A stretch of 18,157 bases of DNA from JAVEVF01 sp034005175 (GTDB lineage Bacteria > Actinomycetota > Coriobacteriia > Anaerosomatales > SLCP01): the NCBI GenBank assembly GCA_034005175.1, contig JAVEVF010000032.1, forward strand, positions 1-18,157. Reading direction: 5' to 3'. Positions 8,385 to 14,837 of the stretch are shown here, piece by piece. The stretch's first letter is position 1; each line of letters begins with the position of its first letter. The position numbers and the translations under genes were made by a program. The notes beneath the pieces were generated by a model, which had not been told where the DNA came from, did no database searches, and worked only from the letters and a program-made list of their open reading frames with translations.

Positions 8385-9035
8385 ATGGAACCTGCCTTTC
8401 CCGACGCTGCGGATCTGCTGCCGCTCTCGTTCTTCGACCGTGATCCACGTGACGTGGCTCCCGACCTGCTCGGCTGCCGTCTCATCTCTCACAAAGGCGG
8501 AGTTCCCACCGGCGGGATCATCGTGGAGGCCGAGGCGTATCTCGGTTCCGATGATCCAGGCAGCCACGCAGCGACTAGAGGCATGACCCCGCGCAACGCC
8601 GTGATGTACGGTCCGCCCGGCCATGCGTACGTGTACTTCACCTACGGTAACCACTTCATGCTGAACTTCGTGTGCGAGTCCGAGGGCACTGCTGGAGGTG
8701 CCCTCATCAGAGCGCTACAGCCCGTATGGGGAATCGCGACCATGACGCAGCGCCGCTCAGGCCGACCTCTCACTGAGCTTGCAAGCGGCCCGGGCAAGCT
8801 TACCGCTGCATTAGGAGTCGACTTGGGGGACAATGCACGCCCTCTCAACACGCGTGACCTGTGCGTGTACGGTGCTGATGCACCGGTAGACTCCGTGGGG
8901 GTATCGGGGCGTGTGGGTCTCATGCACGGCTATGAGCGTGAGTACCGCTTCTTCGTGAAGGACAATCCGTTCGTCTCTCGTGGCCGCACCGGACCGTTGC
9001 GGCCGAAACAGCGAAATGAAGGGAGCCCGAAGTGA
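8385..9035 (+). CDS. 3-methyladenine DNA glycosylase, AAG/MPG type
   Basis: This enzyme removes alkylated or deaminated purines from DNA by flipping the base and cutting the glycosidic bond, leaving an abasic site. The 216-residue protein matches the AAG/MPG fold. In VEAEAYLG, Glu50 and Tyr52 align with human Glu125 (water-activating) and Tyr127, and His61 in GSHAATRG aligns with human His136. MYGPPGHAYVYFTYGNH (74-90) and SGPGKLTAALGV are also typical. The ATG lies 62 nt after polX and no clear ribosome site precedes it, so it may be leaderless or weakly translated; no downstream start preserves the N-terminal LSFFDRDPRDVAPDLLG segment. Its TGA overlaps the GTG of the next gene. The pairing with polX fits base-excision repair. 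Confidence 0.93.
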   Translation: MEPAFPDAADLLPLSFFDRDPRDVAPDLLGCRLISHKGGVPTGGIIVEAEAYLGSDDPGSHAATRGMTPRNAVMYGPPGHAYVYFTYGNHFMLNFVCESEGTAGGALIRALQPVWGIATMTQRRSGRPLTELASGPGKLTAALGVDLGDNARPLNTRDLCVYGADAPVDSVGVSGRVGLMHGYEREYRFFVKDNPFVSRGRTGPLRPKQRNEGSPK

Positions 9036-9994
9036 GCATCAAGCTCAAGGATGTCTACCGCATCGCGATCGAGCAGGGGATCGCCGCCGACGCGCGGAGC
9101 CGTGCTGAGATTGATCGAGTGCTCGCCAGCGCGAAGACGGCCTACGACAAGCTTGACGAAGAAGAGCGCGCCTTCTTTGACACGGAGAAGCTCACGAATC
9201 CCTATGCCGACACGCGCATCTCCGTGGGCGACCACGACCTTGAGGTTCGGGGCGTGATGGTCGGCATCGACATGGAGGCCGCCGAGGTCTTGCTGGCTGA
9301 CAGGCTTCGCGAAAAGGGCGAGCCCATCGACCTGATCTTCGCGCACCATCCCGAGGGTGCCGGATATGCGGGGCTTCATGAAGTGATGTACATGCAAGCG
9401 GATCTTTGGGCTGCGCAAGGGGTGAACATCGGTGCCGCAGACGCGCTCATCGCGCCACGTGCCGAGGAGATCCGCCGCAAGATCCTGCCGGCGAACCACT
9501 ACCGCGCCATCGATGCCGCACGCCTTCTCGGCTTTGCGATGATGTCATGCCACACGCCGGCCGACAACAGCGTCAACACCTTCGTGCAGCGTTTCCTTGA
9601 AGCGGAATCACCCGGTACGCTCGGCGAGATCCTGAAGTCGCTTCGTACCATACCCGAGTACGCTGACGCTGCGCGAAAGGGCTACGGTCCCACGCTCATC
9701 CAGGGCACCGCCTCGGCACGGCCAGGACGCATCGTCGTGGACATGACGGGGGGAACGGAGGGCCCAAGAGAGGCCCTTGAGCGTCTCTCGGCTGCGGGGG
9801 TGGGCACGCTTGTGGGCATGCACTACTCCGAGGAGCACCGCAAGCGTGCCGAGGAGCTGAAACTCAACCTCGTGATCGCGGGGCATATCTCGTCTGATAC
9901 GCTTGGCATGAATCTCGTGCTGGACGAGATCGAGCGTGCAGGCGACATCGAGGTGCACTGCACCTCTGGAATGGTGCGCGTGAAGCGCGGGTAG
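9032..9994 (+). CDS. NIF3/DUF34-family metal-binding protein (divergent)
   Basis: The 320-residue product looks like a NIF3-family protein; these form hexameric rings with a dinuclear metal site, and their cellular role is unsettled. Candidate metal ligands sit in FAHHPEG (His105, His106), CHTPADN (His174, Asp178), MHYSEEH (263-269) and GHISSDTLG (284-292), the expected order for the fold. It departs from common members in two ways. The first histidine motif reads HHPEG where HHPLIF-like sequences are usual. An N-terminal region of about 70 residues, rich in Asp, Glu, Lys and Arg and probably helical, precedes the first core strand (VRGVMVGIDM). GTG 9032 overlaps the glycosylase stop (GTGA), with AAGGGAG at 9019-9025, so the two are translationally coupled. 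I infer family membership from motifs; substrate is unknown. Confidence 0.8.
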   Translation: MSIKLKDVYRIAIEQGIAADARSRAEIDRVLASAKTAYDKLDEEERAFFDTEKLTNPYADTRISVGDHDLEVRGVMVGIDMEAAEVLLADRLREKGEPIDLIFAHHPEGAGYAGLHEVMYMQADLWAAQGVNIGAADALIAPRAEEIRRKILPANHYRAIDAARLLGFAMMSCHTPADNSVNTFVQRFLEAESPGTLGEILKSLRTIPEYADAARKGYGPTLIQGTASARPGRIVVDMTGGTEGPREALERLSAAGVGTLVGMHYSEEHRKRAEELKLNLVIAGHISSDTLGMNLVLDEIERAGDIEVHCTSGMVRVKRG

Positions 9995-10000
9995 CTATGA

Positions 10001-10029
10001 AACGGGCGGGCGGCTACGTGCCGCCCGTT
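10001..10029. terminator. Candidate hairpin between convergent genes
   Basis: AACGGGCGG (10001-10009) pairs perfectly with CCGCCCGTT (10021-10029) around an 11-nt loop; a competing 7-bp stem, GGGCGGC/GCCGCCC (10008-10014 with 10020-10026), is also possible. It lies just after the NIF3-like stop (9994) and spans the stop of the convergent PBP (10014-10016), where a bidirectional terminator is expected. No long T run follows on the plus strand, and only TTT follows on the minus strand, so intrinsic termination would be weak. Confidence 0.4.
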
Positions 10030-12257
10030 CCGGTCCCAGGTTGGCTCGGCGGTGGTGTCGGCGGGGGCACGGGTGCGGGCTTGGGCGGCGCAGGCGCGGG
10101 TTTCGGGGTTGGAGCCGGGCCCTTGCCCTTGGAGACCTGCACTGTCACTGTCCCCGTAGGACTGGACTTGGCCCTTGCGGCAGGGGACTGCGAGATGATC
10201 GTGCCAGGCGGTGCAGTGTCGTGATACACCTCCGCGGCCGCAAGTCCGAGCCCGGACTCCTCCAGTTCGACGCGTGCCTTGGCAAGCGTCATCCCCACGA
10301 GGTTGGGCACCTCCACAGTGAGCGATTGTTGCTTGAATGTGTAAACGGGCTTGCCCGCCTTCTCGAACTCGAGCTTGGGTTGGCCATCAAGTGCGGCACG
10401 CATGTACGTTGCCCATATGGGCGCAGCCACCGTGCCGCCGAAGCCTCTACGTCCGTGGACGTTGAGCATCGGTCGTTCCTTGTCGTAGTAGCCCACCCAT
10501 ACGGACGTCACAAGGTCGGGCGTGTACCCTACGAACCAGGCGTCGCGATAGTTCTGGCTCGTTCCTGTCTTGCCAGCCGCGGGCCTTCCTATATTCGCGC
10601 GAGTGGCGGTTCCGCCGCTGATTACTCCACGCAAGACGTTCGTAGCTGCATAAGCGATCTCAGGTTCAAGCGCGCGCTGAGGGTCGGCTTTGGCCTCAAA
10701 GACCGTCTTGCCGTGGCGGTCGACGATCTTGGTGATGGCGACAGGATCGTTGTGTAGCCCGTTGGTGGCAAGGGTGCCAAACGCAGAGGCCATCTCCATC
10801 GGCGTGACGTTCTGCGAGCCGAGCGCGATGGAGGGATAGGGAGGGATGTTTGACTTGATGCCCATGCGGCGCGCGACACGCGAGACCTTCTCGGCGCCGC
10901 TGCTCTCGTCATCATTGAGCTCCCAGATCAATCGGGCGTACGCGGTGTTGACCGAGGCGCGTGTCGCGGATTCAAGGGTGATGAAGCCTCGGCCACGGCC
11001 CTCGCTGTTCGATACCTCCCATACGGGTGAAGTGGGGATCTTGGCGGGGGAGGAAGAGTCGATGTATCGGGATGGAGGCATACCCGCCTCAAGCGCAGCG
11101 ACAAGCACGAATGTCTTGAAGCTCGAGCCGGGTTGGCGTTTGCCTTGTGTCGCGAGGTTGAACTTGTTGGCCTCGAAATCATCGCCACCCACCATGGCCT
11201 TGATGAAGCCGTTTCGCGGATCGATAGACACCAGCGCAGCATCGGGGTCGTCAGCCGAGGGCAGCGCGTCTGCGACGGCCCTTTCCGCAGTCGCCTGCAT
11301 CTTCATGTCGATGGTCGTGTGAACCTCAAGGCCACCCTCGAACACCAATGAGGGATCGTACTCCGCTTGAAGAAGCTTCTTGACGTGCGCCACGAAGTAC
11401 GGCGCAGTGTAGACACCATCTATGGGCGTGGGCGTGTGCTTGATCTCCACCGGTGTCGAGCGCGCCTCTTCATACTCTTGAGACGTCACGTAGCCATTGG
11501 CGAGCATGCGGGACAGAACGATGTTGCGCCTGCGCTCCGCACCCTCGGGGTTGGTGAGCGGTGACAGCCGGCTCGGCTGCTGTGGCAGGCCCGCAAGGAG
11601 AGCGGCTTGGGCCAGCGTGAGTTCGCTGGCGTCCTTGGCGAAGAACGTCTGGGAAGCTGCCTGAGCGCCGTACGCGCCTTCGCCGAAGTAGATGGTATTG
11701 AGATACAGCTCGAGAATCTCGTCTTTGCCTTTGCGCTTCTCAAGCTCGCGGGCGAGAAACGCCTCTCTCACCTTGCGGGCGAGCGAGATGTCTGTGCGCT
11801 CATCGAGGAGAAGCGTGTTGCGGACGTACTGCTGGGTGATGGTGGATGCACCCTCCTCGGCAGAGCCGGCGACGATGTCCTTCACGGCAGCGCGTGCGAT
11901 CCCGTAGAGGTCGATGCCGTTATGGCTGTAGAACCTCTCGTCTTCTACCGCCACTACAGCGTTGGCGAGGTCCGTGGAGATCTGCGAGAGCGGAACAACC
12001 GTGCGGTTCTCAAGGTAGAGCCGCGCGAGCAGGACACCGTCAGCCGAGTAGATCTTGGTCGTCTGGGCGACCTCGAACGCGTCCCCGGATTCGAAATCAG
12101 GGAGGTCACGGAGCCATGAGGTCACGACGGCATAGGCGCCCGCTGTCCCGATCAGCAACAAAGCCACAGCGCCCAGCACCAATGCGGCTGTGATCCCCAC
12201 AGCAGCCCTTGCGCCGCCGCGGCGTGCTCGCCGCGCACGCATGCGTCTGCTTGACAT
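10014..12257 (-). CDS. Class A penicillin-binding protein with one PASTA domain and Pro-rich tail
   Basis: This is a bifunctional peptidoglycan synthase that polymerises lipid II and cross-links the stems outside the membrane. The 747 residues are: a short Arg-rich cytoplasmic tail (1-19); one membrane anchor (about 20-45); a GT51 glycosyltransferase with catalytic Glu105 in VEDERFY, GASTITQQYVRN (136-147) and ELYLNTIYFGEGAYG (183-197); a transpeptidase with Ser378 in SSFK, SVN (435-437) and KTG (563-565); one PASTA domain (about 646-710); and a low-complexity Pro/Ala/Lys tail ending in Gly-Thr repeats (711-747). All catalytic motifs are intact. The start is supported by GGAGGTGA (12267-12274, minus strand), 9 nt upstream. 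It is paralogous to the PBP at 14838-17483, with nearly identical stretches around KTG. PASTA may bind peptidoglycan or influence localisation; that is inference. Confidence 0.95.
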   Translation of the reverse strand: MSSRRMRARRARRGGARAAVGITAALVLGAVALLLIGTAGAYAVVTSWLRDLPDFESGDAFEVAQTTKIYSADGVLLARLYLENRTVVPLSQISTDLANAVVAVEDERFYSHNGIDLYGIARAAVKDIVAGSAEEGASTITQQYVRNTLLLDERTDISLARKVREAFLARELEKRKGKDEILELYLNTIYFGEGAYGAQAASQTFFAKDASELTLAQAALLAGLPQQPSRLSPLTNPEGAERRRNIVLSRMLANGYVTSQEYEEARSTPVEIKHTPTPIDGVYTAPYFVAHVKKLLQAEYDPSLVFEGGLEVHTTIDMKMQATAERAVADALPSADDPDAALVSIDPRNGFIKAMVGGDDFEANKFNLATQGKRQPGSSFKTFVLVAALEAGMPPSRYIDSSSPAKIPTSPVWEVSNSEGRGRGFITLESATRASVNTAYARLIWELNDDESSGAEKVSRVARRMGIKSNIPPYPSIALGSQNVTPMEMASAFGTLATNGLHNDPVAITKIVDRHGKTVFEAKADPQRALEPEIAYAATNVLRGVISGGTATRANIGRPAAGKTGTSQNYRDAWFVGYTPDLVTSVWVGYYDKERPMLNVHGRRGFGGTVAAPIWATYMRAALDGQPKLEFEKAGKPVYTFKQQSLTVEVPNLVGMTLAKARVELEESGLGLAAAEVYHDTAPPGTIISQSPAARAKSSPTGTVTVQVSKGKGPAPTPKPAPAPPKPAPVPPPTPPPSQPGTGTGGT

Positions 12258-12282
12258 ACCTGCGCCTCACCTCCAATCTCCC

Positions 12283-12313
12283 ATTATCCCACCCGGCGCG
12301 ATGACTGTGCCAG
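12283..12313 (-). promoter_or_regulatory. Possible promoter of the upstream PBP gene
   Basis: On the minus strand GATAAT (12283-12288) matches the -10 consensus at five of six positions. CTGGCA (12308-12313), at four of six to TTGACA, lies 19 nt upstream of it, longer than ideal. The pair is followed by the GGAGGTGA ribosome site and the ATG at 12257, which would give a leader of about 20 nt. The match is by eye only. Confidence 0.35.
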
Positions 12314-12351
12314 GTTGGGCACTACATGTTGCCGAACCGACAGACTGGCCC

Positions 12352-14772
12352 ATGCGCGAGACGCCCTCACATGCTGCTCCTGAACTCCTTGTGCCCGCCG
12401 GCGGGCCCGAAGCGCTGCGCGCTGCGGTCAACAACGGCGCAGACGCGGTCTATCTTGGCTTGGACCGCTTGAATGCGCGTCGTGGGGCAGAGAACTTCAC
12501 GCCGGAAGCCCTTCAGGAGGCCACACGCTATGCACACCTGCGTGGCGTGAGGGTCTACCTTGCCGCCAATGTGGTGATCAAGTGCGAGGAGTTCGCCGAA
12601 GCACTGGCTCTCGTGGATGAGGCGTGGACGGTGGGGGTCGACGCCGTCATCGTTCAAGACATCGGATTCGCGCGCATCCTTGCACGGCAGATGCCTCACG
12701 TGCGCCTTCATGCATCTACACAGATGAACACCCACAACACACCCACAGTCATAGAACTCGTTCACCTCGGCTTCTCCCGCGTGACCCTCGCGCGCGAGCT
12801 CTCGGTATCCGAGATAGCGCACATCGTGGCGGCTTCACCCATCGAGGTAGAGAGCTTTGTGCACGGTGCTTTGTGCATCTGTTACTCGGGGCAGTGTCTG
12901 TTCTCTTCAGCGGTAGGGGGACGCTCGGCGAACAGAGGGCTGTGCGCGCAGCCGTGCCGCTTGCCATACGAGCTGGTCGACGATACGGGGGCCGATCGCT
13001 CGCGGGTCGACGGCCGGTACCTTCTGAGCCCGAAAGACCTCGCGGGCATCACCGCACTGCCTCGGCTGGTACAGGCTGGGGTGGCAGCGCTCAAGATCGA
13101 AGGGCGCATGAAGAGCCCTGAGTATGTGGCCATCGCCACCGGCGTATACCGGGCAGCGCTCGACCGCGCGGTCGCCGACCCTGAGGGGTTCGAGGTCACC
13201 GAAGCGGAGATGAGCGCGTTGGCAGAAGCGTTCAGTCGCGGTTTCACCACCGGCTATCTGGACGGCATCAGCGATGATCGCCTCATGGGTTATGACCGTC
13301 CCAACAACAGGGGTGTGCTTGTGGGCCGGGTGGCAAGCGCCTCGCCTGGATCGGCGGTCCTTGCGCTTGAGACCACGGTGGAGGCTGGCGACACGCTCGA
13401 GTTCTGGACCCGGCGCGGCCGATTCGCCCAGAAGGTGTCGGCGCTGCATGTGGAGGGTGCGGAAAGGGCGGTGGCAATCGCCGGCTCGAAGGTCACTGTT
13501 CGCATAGATGAGCGGGTCTCGGCGGGTGATCGTGTCTTTCGCGTAGTAAGCGCAGCCCTGCACAACGCTGCGCGCCGGACGTACCTGCTGGAGGAGTCGG
13601 GGCGCACAGTGCCGGTCGACGTCTCAGTGAAGGCCGTTGAAGGCGCAGCGCTCGAAGTCACGCTTGAGACTGCGGGATGCAAGGTCACCGCGCGCGGCCC
13701 GCAGGTGGAACCGGCTCGCACGAAACCACTCACCGCTGCAGACATCACGGAGCACGTCGGCCGACTCGGGAACACGCCGTTTACCGCGGCATCGTGGGAT
13801 ATCGAGCTGGGTTCGGGGGTGGGCGCGGGGTTCTCTCAGCTGCATGCGGTGAGGCGTCAGGCGACCGACGCGCTGCAGGACGCCATTCTCGCGCCATACA
13901 GTTCGCGCCGGAGTGCGGCTCCAACGATACCGTCTGAGTCCCTCGGTGCGCGCCGCCGCCATCAGGAGATGCCCGAACTCGTCGTCTGGACGACGCGCCC
14001 GGCAACGGCAAGAGCGTGCTTGGCTGCCGGTGCACACCGCGCCATCATTCCCGCATGGGCATTAGCGCCTGAGGTTGAGGTTCCCGATGGTGTTGAGATC
14101 GAAATCGGCCGGGTGGTAAAGGACGACGATGTCGATTGCGCGCTTGCGGAAGCGAAGCCCGGTCGCGATGTCGTTGTGGGCAATCTCGGGCTTCTGCGGC
14201 TGGCAGCCGAGCGCGGAGCTCACCTGTGGTCACACTGGTCGCTTAACGCTGTGAATGTGCACACGGTGACAGCATTGGCCGAGACCGGGGCACAGGGCGT
14301 GTGGCTCTCGCCGGAACTCTCAGGCAGGGAGGCGGCGGCGATTGCGGCGGACTCTCCGGTCCCCGTGGGGATCGCAGTGCTCGGCCGGCAAGAACTCATG
14401 GTGACGGAGTACTGCATGCTCACCGCTGCGGGAAAGTGCTCGAAGCAGTGTGCGACATGCACGCGGCGCGAGCGTTGGTGGGCGATGCGCGACCGCAAGG
14501 GCTACGGGTTCCCCGTGATCAGCGACCGCGATGGCCGCAGCCATCTGTTCAACGCTGTGCCGCTCGATCTCACCCGTGCGTTTCCGGAGATCGTGCAGGC
14601 AGGGGTGGGGGCGGTGCGACTCGATTTCACCGTCGAGCACCTGCAGGTCGCACAGCGACTCACGCGGCAGGTACGCGAGGTCCTGGAGGCGGCCATCGCA
14701 GGACGCGCATCACGTACCGAGCCCCTCCTCGACCCCTCGACCTCGGGCCACTTCTTCCGCAAGATGCGATAA
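12352..14772 (+). CDS. Peptidase U32 family protein, long RlhA-like form (probable RNA hydroxylation)
   Basis: Despite the name, characterised U32 proteins (E. coli RlhA, TrhP) hydroxylate rRNA or tRNA pyrimidines with a cysteine-bound iron-sulfur cluster and prephenate-dependent chemistry. From ATG 12352 the product has 806 residues. Visible parts are the barrel start PELLVPAGGPEALRAAVNNG, the signature ESFVHGALCICYSGQC, and a four-Cys set Cys175-x6-Cys182-x15-Cys198-x3-Cys202. A beta-rich U32 C-terminal domain begins near NRGVLVGRV, and a final region holds a second set, Cys688-x7-Cys696-x3-Cys700-x2-Cys703. The end SGHFFRKMR is typical of long members. The length is nearer RlhA than TrhP, but the substrate is inferred. 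No start has a clear ribosome site: ATG 12352 sits 12 residues before PAGG, ATG 12301 would add 17 residues, and ATG 12190 would overlap the divergent PBP. Confidence 0.87.
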   Translation: MRETPSHAAPELLVPAGGPEALRAAVNNGADAVYLGLDRLNARRGAENFTPEALQEATRYAHLRGVRVYLAANVVIKCEEFAEALALVDEAWTVGVDAVIVQDIGFARILARQMPHVRLHASTQMNTHNTPTVIELVHLGFSRVTLARELSVSEIAHIVAASPIEVESFVHGALCICYSGQCLFSSAVGGRSANRGLCAQPCRLPYELVDDTGADRSRVDGRYLLSPKDLAGITALPRLVQAGVAALKIEGRMKSPEYVAIATGVYRAALDRAVADPEGFEVTEAEMSALAEAFSRGFTTGYLDGISDDRLMGYDRPNNRGVLVGRVASASPGSAVLALETTVEAGDTLEFWTRRGRFAQKVSALHVEGAERAVAIAGSKVTVRIDERVSAGDRVFRVVSAALHNAARRTYLLEESGRTVPVDVSVKAVEGAALEVTLETAGCKVTARGPQVEPARTKPLTAADITEHVGRLGNTPFTAASWDIELGSGVGAGFSQLHAVRRQATDALQDAILAPYSSRRSAAPTIPSESLGARRRHQEMPELVVWTTRPATARACLAAGAHRAIIPAWALAPEVEVPDGVEIEIGRVVKDDDVDCALAEAKPGRDVVVGNLGLLRLAAERGAHLWSHWSLNAVNVHTVTALAETGAQGVWLSPELSGREAAAIAADSPVPVGIAVLGRQELMVTEYCMLTAAGKCSKQCATCTRRERWWAMRDRKGYGFPVISDRDGRSHLFNAVPLDLTRAFPEIVQAGVGAVRLDFTVEHLQVAQRLTRQVREVLEAAIAGRASRTEPLLDPSTSGHFFRKMR

Positions 14773-14794
14773 GTGCTCTTCAGATGCGCTCGCG

Positions 14795-14819
14795 CTGCTC
14801 AACACAGACAGCTGAGCAG
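14795..14819. terminator. Candidate hairpin between convergent U32 and PBP genes
   Basis: CTGCTCA (14795-14801) pairs exactly with TGAGCAG (14813-14819) around an 11-nt loop. It lies in the 65-nt gap between the U32 stop (14772) and the stop of the convergent PBP (14838-14840), where transcription from both sides should end. There is no T run on either strand, so the terminator call is weak. Confidence 0.3.
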
Positions 14820-14837
14820 AGGGCGGAACATCGAGCT

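Noticed and set aside
12251..12287. Perfect TTGACA at 12251-12256 as -35 for the U32 gene
   Set aside because: At 17 nt spacing the -10 position is CAATCT; the nearest better box, CATTAT, is 25 nt away, and the TTGACA lies over the PBP start codon.
12190..12351. N-terminal extension of the U32 protein from ATG 12190
   Set aside because: It would overlap the divergent PBP N-terminus and its ribosome site, and the residues are Arg/Pro-rich shadow of that gene.
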